Part shown: one piece after another, positions 51,573-60,640 of the stretch | How positions within the stretch are numbered: position 1 is the stretch's first letter | How the letters are laid out: every line of letters starts with the position of its first letter | Assembly (NCBI RefSeq): GCF_020531845.1 | Contig: NZ_JAJAVF010000002.1 | Span: 531,543 to 595,542, forward strand | Direction: 5' to 3' | Length of the DNA: 64,000 bases | DNA from: Methylobacillus methanolivorans | GTDB lineage: Bacteria > Pseudomonadota > Gammaproteobacteria > Burkholderiales > Methylophilaceae | Position numbers and translations under genes: made by a program | The notes under the pieces: model-generated | What the model saw: only the letters and a program-made list of their open reading frames with translations | Told to the model about the DNA's origin: nothing | Database searches by the model: none

Positions 51573-53274
51573 GATTGATCTCCTGTAGGGTGGTTTCGCC
51601 GCGCTTGACCATCTCGAGGGCGGCTTCTCGCATGCTGCGGGTTCCATTGGCGCGGGCGGCTTCCTTCACCTTGCGCACAGGTTCTCGCGTCACAATGAGT
51701 TCGCGGATGCTGTCGTTGAACACTAGTAGCTCGGCTACGGCCTTGCGGCCCTTGTAGCCAGTGCCATGGCACTGTCCGCAGCCTTGGCCACAGCGGAAGC
51801 GGTATTCATGAATGGACTCCGGAGCAATGCCAGATTTGCTGATCAATGCAGCATCCGGGGTATCGTTGATCGCACAATGCTGGCAGATGGTGCGCACCAG
51901 ACGCTGCGCCATGATGCCGTTGATCGCGGAGACAAAGCTGTAAGGGTCGACATTCATATTGGTAAACCGGCCAATGACGTCGAATACATTGTTGGCGTGT
52001 ACCGTTGTCAATACCAAATGGCCGGTGAGCGCCGACTGCACAGCAATCTGTGCGGTTTCAGGGTCACGTATTTCCCCTACCATGATTTTGTCCGGGTCGT
52101 GACGCAGGATAGAGCGCAGGCCACGGGCAAAGGTAAGGCCTTTTTTTTCGTTCACCGGGATTTGCAACACCCCTGGCAATTGGTATTCCACCGGGTCTTC
52201 AATGGTGATGATCTTGTCCTGGCCATGGTTGATTTCCGAGATTGCGCCATACAAGGTGGTGGTTTTGCCTGAGCCGGTGGGACCTGTAACCAGCAACATG
52301 CCATAAGGCTCTTCTGCCAGCAGGCGGAATCGCGCCATGATCTCGGGTTCGAAGCCCAGCACATCCAGGCTTAATCCTTGTGCTTGGTCTGAGAGCGCCT
52401 TGCGGTCAAGGATACGCAATACAGCATCCTCACCGAATACGCTGGGCATGATGGAAACGCGAAGGTCTACCTCGCGCCCCTGCGCCATGACCTTGAAGCG
52501 GCCATCCTGAGGAATACGGCGCTCGGCAATGTCGAGCTCGGACATGACTTTGATGCGCGAAACTGCTTGTTCGGCCTGCGTTATGCCGTGAATACTGCCG
52601 ACATGACTGAGTACGCCATCAATCCGGTACTTGATGCTCAGCCCTTGCGCGTCGGTTTCCATGTGGATATCGCTGGCTCCGGCCTTGAGTGCGTCATATA
52701 GCGTGGAGCGCACCAGCTTGACCACGGGCGAAGTGTCTTCGGCGATGGAGCGTAATGAGATATCCTCAATTGCACTAGTGCCGCTTTCGCTATCCGTGTG
52801 TTCCGGCAGCAGGCCGTCCATGGCGCGCATGCTTTCCTCAAAGCGGGAGAGGAAAGCAGCAATGTCCTTGCGGTGGGCAATACTCCATTGCGTTGGTTGC
52901 CGTAGCAGTTGGTTCATGCGGCTGTAAAGCTGCGCATCGAATGGGTTGGCAAATACCATATGCAGCTTGCCATTCAGATCACGTAAGGCGATACATTCCT
53001 GGCGACTGGCTTCGGCAAAGGACAGTAATTGGAAATCCGGCTGCCATTCGTAAAGCTGCAATATGCCCAGCACGGGATAGCGCATGAGCTTACCCAGCGC
53101 CTGCATGAAGGCTTCGCTATCTAGCCCGGAAATTTCTTCCAGTACATCCAGCAGCGGTTGTTGGCCTTGCTGTGCAAGTGCACGCGCTTGTTGCACTGTT
53201 GCCAGGGTGATTTGGGCTGGGCTGGTTTCAGCAATGGCTTGCAACAGGGGTAGCTTATCCATTGGCTGATTCAT
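51553..53274 (-). CDS. gspE: Type II secretion / type IV pilus ATPase (GspE/PilB family)
   Basis: A 573-residue hexameric assembly ATPase in the cytoplasm that drives the pseudopilus. The start is the ATG overlapping the gspF stop by 4 bp; the frame runs back another 37 codons inside gspF. N-terminal domain at about 1-150, Walker A GPTGSGKTTT, Asp box IEDPVEYQLPG, Walker B MVGEIRDPETA, and the HLVLTTVHAN His box. The zinc-binding CXXC pairs are CQHC and CGQGCGQC near 460-505. All catalytic elements look intact. Confidence 0.92.
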   Translation of the reverse strand: MNQPMDKLPLLQAIAETSPAQITLATVQQARALAQQGQQPLLDVLEEISGLDSEAFMQALGKLMRYPVLGILQLYEWQPDFQLLSFAEASRQECIALRDLNGKLHMVFANPFDAQLYSRMNQLLRQPTQWSIAHRKDIAAFLSRFEESMRAMDGLLPEHTDSESGTSAIEDISLRSIAEDTSPVVKLVRSTLYDALKAGASDIHMETDAQGLSIKYRIDGVLSHVGSIHGITQAEQAVSRIKVMSELDIAERRIPQDGRFKVMAQGREVDLRVSIMPSVFGEDAVLRILDRKALSDQAQGLSLDVLGFEPEIMARFRLLAEEPYGMLLVTGPTGSGKTTTLYGAISEINHGQDKIITIEDPVEYQLPGVLQIPVNEKKGLTFARGLRSILRHDPDKIMVGEIRDPETAQIAVQSALTGHLVLTTVHANNVFDVIGRFTNMNVDPYSFVSAINGIMAQRLVRTICQHCAINDTPDAALISKSGIAPESIHEYRFRCGQGCGQCHGTGYKGRKAVAELLVFNDSIRELIVTREPVRKVKEAARANGTRSMREAALEMVKRGETTLQEINRVTSLV

Positions 53275-54458
53275 TGGATGCTGCCTGCCAGATCGAAGAT
53301 GGGCATGTACATGAGCACCACCACGATGCCGATGATCAGCCCGATTACTACCATCAACAGTGGTTCCAGCAGGCGGGTAAACCAATCCACGGCGCGGGCG
53401 ATTTCCTCATCGTAAAAGCTGCCGATGCGCTCCATCATCTCGCCCATGCGCCCGGTGCGCTCCCCGACGCGCAACATACGTAAAGCAATAGAAGTTGTCA
53501 TGCCATGTTCCTCCATGGCGTTAGATAAGGGCTTGCCCTCGCGGATGTCATGCTCAGCCAATTGCAACTGGTGCCGCAGGCTGGGTTGCAATAAGGATGC
53601 GACCATCTGCATACCGGTGACCAACGGGATGCCACCTTGGAGCAGCATACCCAAGGTGCGGTAAAAGCGGGCAAGCTGGTAGATGCGCATGGTTTCGCCC
53701 AGGGCAGGTATCTTCCATAATTGTTGTAGCAGAGTGTGGCGCACCATGGGGCGGCTTAATACGATAGCCAACAGGGCCAACACGATGACAGAGGCAAGTA
53801 GCGCAAGCTGCCCATGTTCATGCAGCAATCGTCCCCAGCCCAACAGCAGTTGTGACATCCATGGCAGGTTATCGCCTGCACTTTCGTAGATGGCGCTGAA
53901 ACGTGGCACGACATAGCCCAGCAGGAACAGCATAACTAAGCCTCCTACCGCAATCAGTAATACCGGGTAGATAGAAGCAGTGGTGATTTTCTTTTTCACC
54001 GTATCGATCTGTCCTTGATAAGTCACGTGACGGCCTAAAGCCTGCACCATGTCCCCGGTGCGTTCACTGCTGCGGATCAGGGCCACGTAAAGCGGCGGGA
54101 AGGTGGCGGGAAATTTCTCCAGTGCGCCAGAGAGCGGCAAGCCTTCGTAAAGCAATGCCAATATCTGCTTGAGCAGCGTGCGCGATTCGGCATGGCCTTC
54201 TTTCTCTGCAAGGGCCTCAATGGCCTCTACCAAGCTGAGGCCGGAATCAAGCAGCGATAACAGCTCCTGACTGAATAGCATCAAGTTGAATCTCGGCTTG
54301 CGTAAACGTGTGCCTATGCCTGCAGTACCTAATTGCTTCAGTCCGAGCACGCTATACCCCTGGGATTCAGCTTGCAATTGTGCTTGCAGGACGTTGCTGG
54401 CCTCCAGGGTTAGCGATTGCACTTCAGTGCCGCGTGCCACTTTAAGCTCGAATTTCAT
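53271..54458 (-). CDS. gspF: Type II secretion inner-membrane platform protein (GspF/PilC family)
   Basis: A 395-residue polytopic protein with two repeated GspF domains (about 60-185 and 260-385), each with helical bundles and hydrophobic segments. The spans are visible near 165-188 (YPVLLIAVGGLVMLFLLGYV), 215-235 and 370-390. It couples the ATPase to the growing pseudopilus. It starts 21 bp after the gspG stop. No anomalies seen. Confidence 0.92.
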   Translation of the reverse strand: MKFELKVARGTEVQSLTLEASNVLQAQLQAESQGYSVLGLKQLGTAGIGTRLRKPRFNLMLFSQELLSLLDSGLSLVEAIEALAEKEGHAESRTLLKQILALLYEGLPLSGALEKFPATFPPLYVALIRSSERTGDMVQALGRHVTYQGQIDTVKKKITTASIYPVLLIAVGGLVMLFLLGYVVPRFSAIYESAGDNLPWMSQLLLGWGRLLHEHGQLALLASVIVLALLAIVLSRPMVRHTLLQQLWKIPALGETMRIYQLARFYRTLGMLLQGGIPLVTGMQMVASLLQPSLRHQLQLAEHDIREGKPLSNAMEEHGMTTSIALRMLRVGERTGRMGEMMERIGSFYDEEIARAVDWFTRLLEPLLMVVIGLIIGIVVVLMYMPIFDLAGSIQ

Positions 54459-54479
54459 GCGGGGTACGCTCCGTGCAGC

Positions 54480-54947
54480 CTATTGCCAGCTCACGATATC
54501 GGCAGCTTCTTCGGTGCCGCCCAATTGTCCATCCTTGCCGAATGACCATAAGTCGTAATCGCCATGTTCACCGGGAGAGCGATATTGGTAAGCCTTGCCC
54601 CATGGGTCTTGTGGCAGGGCTTTTTGCAGGTATGGGCCATGCCAGCGCGACCCATCTGCAGGTGGTGCATTGAGAACTGCTAGGCCTTGTTCCGTGCTGG
54701 GGTAGCTACCGGTATCCAGGCGGTATTGATCCAGAGCCTTGCCCAGGGCCTCAATTTGCGCCTTGGCAGTCTTGGCTTCAGATTTGCCGATCTGGGCGAA
54801 GTATTTGGGGCCAACATAGCCTGCCAGCAGGCCGATAATGACCATTACCACCAGCAACTCAAGCAGGGTGAACCCCCGATGGCGCAGACTGCGTGTCTGG
54901 GAGTTTCTGATGAGCGTATCTGGCGAGTATGTTGCGGGCAGTGGCAT
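54480..54947 (-). CDS. gspG: Major pseudopilin GspG
   Basis: About 155 residues. The start is the ATG of MPLPATYSPDTL with GAGGA 8 bases upstream; the frame extends back into the preceding gene. The leader is long (about 30 residues) and ends RHRG-FTLLELLVVMVIIG. The soluble part is classical GspG: KSEAKTAKAQIEALGKALDQ, LDTGSYPSTEQGLAVL, PLPQDPWG-like LPQDPWGKAYQYRSPGEHG, and DYDLWSFGKDG with the calcium-binding aspartates. It heads the type II part of the operon. Confidence 0.93.
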   Translation of the reverse strand: MPLPATYSPDTLIRNSQTRSLRHRGFTLLELLVVMVIIGLLAGYVGPKYFAQIGKSEAKTAKAQIEALGKALDQYRLDTGSYPSTEQGLAVLNAPPADGSRWHGPYLQKALPQDPWGKAYQYRSPGEHGDYDLWSFGKDGQLGGTEEAADIVSWQ

Positions 54948-54957
54948 GGCGGTATCC

Positions 54958-55920
54958 TCAAGGTTGCGTTGTTTCAGTGGAGTTGGAGTTGCTTGGTACG
55001 AAGCCAGGCACATTAAGCTCAATAAAAGGGGATATAGCCTGACGTAAGCGGATGGTTTCAGGCTGTTCTGTTGGAGGGGCGCTGCTACAGGCGGCCTTGA
55101 CGTACATCATGGGCGAAGCAGGGCGCTTGGGTAGCCCGATCAATGTAGTGAAGTTGACCCAGTTTTCATTGAGCGAGGCACTTTGCTGCCGGAACTCAGG
55201 GGTGATGTGCTCTGTCGAGTCCACGCCGTTGATAGCATTGTGGAAGGCAGGTTCGATCAGTGGCTGGCGCTGGTAACCCGGGCGTTTGTAATACTGGACC
55301 GCCGTATAGCTGCGTCCGACACGATAGATAGGCTCGGCACCCGATGCCGTCAGGGCATAGGCAACCTCAACCTCTCGGCCAGCAAAGCCACCGCGGGTAA
55401 TGTCGGTAATACGAAAATACTGCTTGCCGGGTAGTTGATCGTTGTAATCAGCATCTGCGCTGGAGAATGCCAGCACCCTAGTGCCGTAAATGCACTCGCC
55501 ACTGGCCTGATTACGCCAGACAATATCCAGCACACTGGCAATTTTTTTATCAGCATACCCAGTCAGTGCGTTTTTCATTACCACTTGGCGGCTGGCGTGT
55601 TTCAGCAGGTTAAAACCGGGCAGTGGGGCGGCAATGTCATTGGCCGGGAAAATAGCGCAGGTATTGCTCTGGCTGGGCGTAGGCTTGCGCGGGATGTTGT
55701 GGTTCTTACTCTCATCAAATTTACCACTAGCATTGCAGAGAATATAGGCGCTGGTGCCGTCGTCACGCAGCACGCCGCTGATGGGCAATGGTTCAAAGCC
55801 TGTAGCAGAGGTAGTCAGGGGAGATAGCCATAATAGTCCGAACCCAGTCGTGGTGAGAATGCCGCTGGCCATCTTGAGCATCGTGCGTAAAACTTGAGGA
55901 GTAGGCTTTACGGGCAACAT
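54958..55920 (-). CDS. Exported protein of unknown family between type I and type II secretion genes
   Basis: A 320-residue protein with a signal-like N-terminus (hydrophobic at about 13-40, possible cleavage near TTSATGF). The mature part is beta-rich with four cysteines (LCNASG, NTCAIFP, GECIYG and AACSSA). It contains recurring aromatic segments such as KQYFRITDITRGGFAGREV and TAVQYYKRPGYQRQP. The C-terminus is Ser/Thr-rich. I do not recognise a family. It abuts the TolC stop exactly and precedes gspG by 10 bp, so it is translated within both secretion modules. It may be an accessory, a substrate or a lid of either. Confidence 0.75.
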   Translation of the reverse strand: MLPVKPTPQVLRTMLKMASGILTTTGFGLLWLSPLTTSATGFEPLPISGVLRDDGTSAYILCNASGKFDESKNHNIPRKPTPSQSNTCAIFPANDIAAPLPGFNLLKHASRQVVMKNALTGYADKKIASVLDIVWRNQASGECIYGTRVLAFSSADADYNDQLPGKQYFRITDITRGGFAGREVEVAYALTASGAEPIYRVGRSYTAVQYYKRPGYQRQPLIEPAFHNAINGVDSTEHITPEFRQQSASLNENWVNFTTLIGLPKRPASPMMYVKAACSSAPPTEQPETIRLRQAISPFIELNVPGFVPSNSNSTETTQP

Positions 55921-57282
55921 TCAATTCACCGCAAAATACTGGTTCAGGGCGTGTAGTTGGGCCTCGTTGAGCATTCCCGCAGCCTGCTTGAGATTAATGA
56001 TGTCATTGACTAGCACGTACTGCACACGGCTTAGCTCCAGGCGGCTACGGAATAGTTTCTGCTGTGCGTTCAATACCTCGATATTGGTACGTGTGCCTGC
56101 AGCGAAGCCTTTTTCTGTGCCCTCCAGAGCAATTTCGCTGGATTTCACCGCTTGACGATAGGCAGAGAGTGCCAGCAGGCCGCTGCGTATGCTATTGAGG
56201 TATTTCTTGGTATTGGCCTCGATGTCACGTGTACGCAGATTGAGCAACTCCTCCGCAGCATCTACCTTGTTGAAGGCCTGACGTACGCTGGCGCTGGTAA
56301 AGCCACCGGCGAACAAGGGCATATTGAGTTGCAAGGATACGGTGGTAGTGTCGAAGCGCGAGCCCAAGGTATTGTTACTGTCGTTTTCGCTGAATGAGCG
56401 TACACCTACCAGATCCAGCGTCGGGAAGTGGCCAGCGCGCTTCTTTTCGACATCTTGGCGAGCCACTTCGACTGACAAGCGGGCAGCGGTGATTTCGGGA
56501 TTATTACCCAGTGCCTGTTGCAGCCAGAAATCCAGCTCTTCTGACTCCGGCACTGTCATGGGCAGTTGGGCAGTATTGATCGGCGCAATTTCTTCCACCT
56601 GGATGCCAACCATGTTACTCAGGGTCTGCTTGAATACTCCTAGCGAATTCTCCGTGGTGATCAGTTCAGCCTGGGCGAGTTCAAGGTTGGCCTGAGCTTC
56701 ATTGACTTCGGTAATGGTGCCTTCGCCGTGGTCATAGCGGCGCTGTGCTTGATCGCGCTGTTGGCTGGTGGCCTTGATGTTGCTGCGCAGAACGGTAACT
56801 TTTTCTTGCGCGTACAGCGTTTCAAAATAGGTGGCAGCTAGCCGTGTGATCAAGGTGGCGTTTTCCTTCAGGAGCAAGGCTTCCTTGCTCTGCACGTTTG
56901 CCTCTGCACCACGATAAGTGGCCATGGTTTCCTTGTTGAACAAGGGTTGGCGCAGGCTCAAGGCATAGTTGTGGATGTCATAGTTGAGCTTGGTATCAAT
57001 CGCACCCAGGTTGGTTTGCGTGGTACGGTCAGTGTTGCCGCGGCCAACGCTGGCACCAAACTGCACCCGGGGCATGAACAGGGCGCGGCTCTTGTTGATC
57101 TCCTCACGTTCAGCGGCCATATTCGCTTCGGCTGTCTTGTATTGCGCATCGTATTGCACGGCTTTTTCGTAGAGGCTGAGCAGGTTTTCCGCTGCTTGTG
57201 GCGAACTAGCTGCACATAAGAGCGCTACACCCAGGATGCAACGTGATATAAAGTGGAGCAGTTTGTGAAAGCAATGACTCAT
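55921..57282 (-). CDS. TolC-family outer-membrane channel of the type I system
   Basis: A 453-residue channel protein with a signal peptide ending SPQAA near residue 30. Mature part shows the TolC pattern: NLLSLYEKAVQYDAQYKTAE, RQPLFNKETMATYRGAEA, DQAQRRYDHGEGTITEVNEA and GTRTNIEVLNAQQKLF. The two halves are internally repeated. It would form the trimeric duct for the type I exporter upstream. It starts 12 bp after the fusion-protein stop, consistent with co-transcription. Confidence 0.93.
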   Translation of the reverse strand: MSHCFHKLLHFISRCILGVALLCAASSPQAAENLLSLYEKAVQYDAQYKTAEANMAAEREEINKSRALFMPRVQFGASVGRGNTDRTTQTNLGAIDTKLNYDIHNYALSLRQPLFNKETMATYRGAEANVQSKEALLLKENATLITRLAATYFETLYAQEKVTVLRSNIKATSQQRDQAQRRYDHGEGTITEVNEAQANLELAQAELITTENSLGVFKQTLSNMVGIQVEEIAPINTAQLPMTVPESEELDFWLQQALGNNPEITAARLSVEVARQDVEKKRAGHFPTLDLVGVRSFSENDSNNTLGSRFDTTTVSLQLNMPLFAGGFTSASVRQAFNKVDAAEELLNLRTRDIEANTKKYLNSIRSGLLALSAYRQAVKSSEIALEGTEKGFAAGTRTNIEVLNAQQKLFRSRLELSRVQYVLVNDIINLKQAAGMLNEAQLHALNQYFAVN

Positions 57283-57294
57283 GTGGCTAATCCC

Positions 57295-58668
57295 TTACTC
57301 TTCCTTCATCGAGGCGGCAATGCGTTTCACCAGCGGATGCATCAGGTAGGTAAGCAGGGTGCGCTCCCCGGTGCGGATGACTACCTGCACTGGCATGCCA
57401 GGTTGCATACGGCGCTTGCCCAGGGTTTTCATGCCTTCTTCAGTGACAGAAATGCGTGCTAGGTAATAGCTGGTATTGTCTGGGTCTACCAGCAAGTCAT
57501 TGGATACGGTCTTGATCTTGCCTTCCAGTAACAATTGCGGCGTATTGGCAAAGCTGGAGAAACGTATATCGGCATCCTGACCAGTATGGATTTTGTCGAT
57601 GAGGTGAGGAGGAATGCGTGCATCCAGGATCAAGGGTTCATCGAAAGGCACGATGTCCATGATCTTCTGCCCAGGCTGGATCACCGCGCCTATGGTATGT
57701 ACCTGCAAGCCGACAACCTGGCCGCTGACAGGCGCGCTGACGGTGACGCGTTGCAATTCATCCCATAATGGCTTGTATTTCTCGGCATCCGCCTGCACGG
57801 CAAGCTTGACCTGTGCCATTTCGGTATCAATTTCCTTTTTCTCGGTTTGCTCGCGTGCGGTAATGCGTTGCTGCAACTCAAGAATGGCTTTGCGGCTGCG
57901 CAGGATATTGGAATCATTCGTGGCAATCAGCCCGTAGGTTTGTGCCAGCTTTTGTTCCAACTCATTTTGCTGGTTGCGCGGGGCATAGCCTTCGCTGACA
58001 AGTTGCTTGATACCCGTCAGTTGTTGCGTCAGCAAATCCACTTGCGAGCGATAACTGCTTGCTACGCCCTGATAGCCCTCTATCAAGGCCTGCTGGCCCT
58101 CGATAGATTCGCGCATGGCTTCCACATCGGCACGTAACGCTTGCTGGCGGGCGCGTAATAATTGGGATTGATTCAGCATCAGCTGTTGCACATAAGGGTC
58201 TGCTTGCTGCTTGATCAGTTCAGGGTGGAAGGTGATGCTGCCTGCAGCGGATTTTTCTGCCAGCAGGCGGCTTTCATGGGCGAGCAAGCCCAGATAGCGT
58301 TGGCGTACTTCATCAAAGCGTGCCTTGCTGGCAGTCGCATCTAGCGTAAACAAGACATCTCCCGCCTTGACTGGCTGGCCTTCGTGCACCATCAATTGGC
58401 TGACAATACCGCCTGTGAGGTGCTGTATGGTTTTATGTCGCCCCTCCACGGTAACGACGCCTTCAGTGGGTACCCCCTCGTCCAATGGTGCCAATGCTGC
58501 CCAGGCGAGGAAGCCGCCAAAGCCAAGTAGTAGGATGATCAGCCCCAGTTTTGTTGTGCTGCGTTCATGCCCGATCTCATTTCCCTGTTCATGCAGGGGT
58601 ACTACATTGGAGGTGGGTGCAAGCATGCCGGGCAATGTGTGTTGTACAGCTTGAGTCATGTTGTTCAT
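57295..58668 (-). CDS. Type I secretion membrane-fusion protein (HlyD/PrtE family)
   Basis: A 457-residue periplasmic adaptor with a short cytoplasmic start, an inner-membrane span at about 42-62 (LGLIILLLGFGGFLAWAAL), a lipoyl half near GIVSQLMVHEGQPVKAGD, a long coiled-coil stretch (about 120-300), the second lipoyl half (SAPVSGQVVGLQVHTIGAV) and the C-terminal beta domain ending in KRIAASMKEE. The signature PGMPVQVVIRTGERT of HlyD-type proteins is present. It bridges the two ABC proteins and the channel. A second ATG three codons in is possible. Upstream lies the inverted-repeat element rather than a direct junction to the ABC gene. Confidence 0.93.
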   Translation of the reverse strand: MNNMTQAVQHTLPGMLAPTSNVVPLHEQGNEIGHERSTTKLGLIILLLGFGGFLAWAALAPLDEGVPTEGVVTVEGRHKTIQHLTGGIVSQLMVHEGQPVKAGDVLFTLDATASKARFDEVRQRYLGLLAHESRLLAEKSAAGSITFHPELIKQQADPYVQQLMLNQSQLLRARQQALRADVEAMRESIEGQQALIEGYQGVASSYRSQVDLLTQQLTGIKQLVSEGYAPRNQQNELEQKLAQTYGLIATNDSNILRSRKAILELQQRITAREQTEKKEIDTEMAQVKLAVQADAEKYKPLWDELQRVTVSAPVSGQVVGLQVHTIGAVIQPGQKIMDIVPFDEPLILDARIPPHLIDKIHTGQDADIRFSSFANTPQLLLEGKIKTVSNDLLVDPDNTSYYLARISVTEEGMKTLGKRRMQPGMPVQVVIRTGERTLLTYLMHPLVKRIAASMKEE

Positions 58669-58672
58669 CCCT

Positions 58673-58940
58673 AGAGCCTGTTCAATATCTTTTCATGGGC
58701 ACGCATGGCTCCAAAATGCGTCCGATCAAGGCGCAGTCCGCAGGTAATGCTCATTGCCTTGCCAAGGGCTGCAACGTAGAGCGGGCGCGTTTTGGAGCTA
58801 TGCCCGTAGGGTTGCCCCGGCAGCGCAGCCGCTGCTGCGTTGCAAATCCTCGCCGGGCAATAAGCACGTCTGCGGTTTGCGCCTTGCATCACCTGCCCTG
58901 CCGGGGCAACGTGCCCATGAAAAGATATTGAGCAGGCTCT
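58673..58940. mobile_element. Small inverted-repeat element (MITE-like) inserted at the 3' end of an ABC gene
   Basis: A 268-bp block bounded by 31-bp inverted repeats with one mismatch: AGAGCCTGTTCAATATCTTT and eleven more bases at 58673-58703, against 58910-58940. Inside are two more inverted pairs: GCTCCAAAATGCG at 58708-58720 with CGCGTTTTGGAGC at 58786-58798 (one mismatch), and GTTGCCCCGGCAG at 58811-58823 with CTGCCGGGGCAAC at 58898-58910 (perfect). It encodes no protein. No clear target duplication is seen at its ends. It looks like a non-autonomous transposable repeat and would form strong RNA structure within the operon transcript. Confidence 0.7.
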
Positions 58941-60640
58941 TGTGCCACCTTGCTTGCCGGGCTTTGCCTGGCATGATTGATTTCCGCAAGCACTTGTTCA
59001 CGCGGGCCATGCCACAGCATGTTGCCTTGGTCGAGTACCAGTAACTTGTCCGTGATATTGAGGATATGTGTACGGTGCGAGACGAGGACGATGCTCTTGC
59101 CCTGGTTTTTCAGCAGCAATAGTGCGGTGATCAGGCTGGCTTCGCCCTGATCGTCAAGGTGGGCGTTGGGCTCATCAAGCAGCAGGATGGCGGGTTGCTG
59201 GTAGATCGCCCGCGCCAGGCCAACTAGCTGGCGCTGCCCACCTGAGAGCACGGGTGCTTCGGCGCTCAATCGGGTGTCATATCCCTTGGGCAAGCGCAAA
59301 ATTGCCTCGTGAATGCCTGCGGCTTGTGCAGCCTGTATCACTTTCTCAGGTTCCGGCTGCGTAAATCGCGCAATATTTTCGGCAATACTGCCTTCCAATA
59401 AGGCGGTTTCCTGCGGTAGATACCCGATGGCTGAGGCATAGAGGTTTGCGGGCAAGCGAGAAAGCGCAATGCCGTCGACCAATATCTCGCCCTCGCGCTG
59501 ATCGCAGGTGTTAGCAAAGCAACGTAGCAGTGTGGTTTTGCCGGAACCAGAAGGGCCGAGGACGCCGAGAATCTCGCCGGGCTCGATCTCAAGGTTGAGC
59601 GGTTTTAACAATGGTGTGCCATGATTGGTCTTTACCGCCACCTGCACCAATGACAGCCTGCCCTTGATAGCCTCATTTGGCGTTACCAGTTGGGTAATGT
59701 CGTCATGATCGGTGCCAGTGGCTAGCAATTGGTCGATGTTGCCTGCTGAAGTCTTGGCTTGGATAAATTGCTTCCAGGTGCCCACGATCACGTCAAATGG
59801 CTGTAATGCTCGCGCGATCAGCACATTGGAGGCAATCATCGCACCAATGGAAATGTCTCCCTTGACCGCTAGTAGGGCTGCCATGCCCAACATGCCGGAT
59901 TGCATGGTATAGCGGGCAAACTTGTTGACCTGCTGATTGCGGCTTTGTACCTCGTTGGTTTTTGCATCCAGCGCGTGCCAGCGGCCCTGAATGGCTAACC
60001 AGCGCTGCCTGAGCTGTGGCAGCATGCCAAGCACATGCAGGGTGTCAATGTTACGCAGCTTGCTATCGAGGAATTGCAAGCCATGTTGGCGTGCTTCTGC
60101 TGTATCCGCTAGTGGTTGCGCAGTGCTACGCTGGTTCCACAGTGCAAGGCCAAATTGCACTATACAAAGGGCAATGGCCAAGGCTCCCAGTATCGGGCTG
60201 AGGATGAATAACACGGCAATATAGAGCAAGGTCCAAGGCACATCGAAAAAGGCAAACAAGCCGTTACCAGTGATGAAGTGGCGAATGAATGTCAGGTCCT
60301 GCATGGCTTGCTGTGTGCCTTGTGCTGCTTGCCTCGTCAGGCCTAGCGAAAACAGCCTAGACGTCAAAAGCTTGTCGAAGCGCACTCCTGCCTTGATCGC
60401 GACCAGGGAGCGTACCCAGTCGGAAAATGCCATCACCAGGAACAGGAAGAGGGTGATCAAGGTCACTGCCAGCAGTGTCATCTCGCTACGGCTCAGCAAT
60501 ACACGATCGTACAATTGCAATAGATACAGCGTGGGAGCGAGCATCAAGACATTGGTCACCATGCTGAACAGGGCAATACTCCAAGCTTCATGCTTGAACA
60601 ATGCCAAGTAACCGCGCAGGGAGATGGGCTGGGTGCTCAT
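58889..60640 (-). CDS. Type I secretion ABC protein, second of a tandem pair
   Basis: A 583-residue ABC exporter half with a six-span membrane domain (about 20-300) and an ATPase domain (about 328-560). Walker A is GPSGSGKTT at 362-370, followed by the Q-loop, the signature LSGGQRQ, Walker B ILLLDEPN with the catalytic Glu, the D-loop HLDD and the switch SH. No N-terminal peptidase or peptidase-like domain is present, as in PrtD-type exporters. The last 16 residues (EPAQYLFMGTLPRQGR) and the stop are encoded by the inverted-repeat element, so the original C-terminus was replaced. It overlaps the first ABC gene by 4 bp. Confidence 0.93.
   Translation of the reverse strand: MSTQPISLRGYLALFKHEAWSIALFSMVTNVLMLAPTLYLLQLYDRVLLSRSEMTLLAVTLITLFLFLVMAFSDWVRSLVAIKAGVRFDKLLTSRLFSLGLTRQAAQGTQQAMQDLTFIRHFITGNGLFAFFDVPWTLLYIAVLFILSPILGALAIALCIVQFGLALWNQRSTAQPLADTAEARQHGLQFLDSKLRNIDTLHVLGMLPQLRQRWLAIQGRWHALDAKTNEVQSRNQQVNKFARYTMQSGMLGMAALLAVKGDISIGAMIASNVLIARALQPFDVIVGTWKQFIQAKTSAGNIDQLLATGTDHDDITQLVTPNEAIKGRLSLVQVAVKTNHGTPLLKPLNLEIEPGEILGVLGPSGSGKTTLLRCFANTCDQREGEILVDGIALSRLPANLYASAIGYLPQETALLEGSIAENIARFTQPEPEKVIQAAQAAGIHEAILRLPKGYDTRLSAEAPVLSGGQRQLVGLARAIYQQPAILLLDEPNAHLDDQGEASLITALLLLKNQGKSIVLVSHRTHILNITDKLLVLDQGNMLWHGPREQVLAEINHARQSPASKVAQEPAQYLFMGTLPRQGR

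Noticed and set aside
53275..53385. Longer N-terminus for the GspE ATPase
   Set aside because: It would lie wholly inside gspF; the ATG overlapping the gspF stop gives the family's normal start.
58671..58892. Open frames within the inverted-repeat element
   Set aside because: They follow from the GC-rich inverted repeats; no transposase or other family is recognisable.
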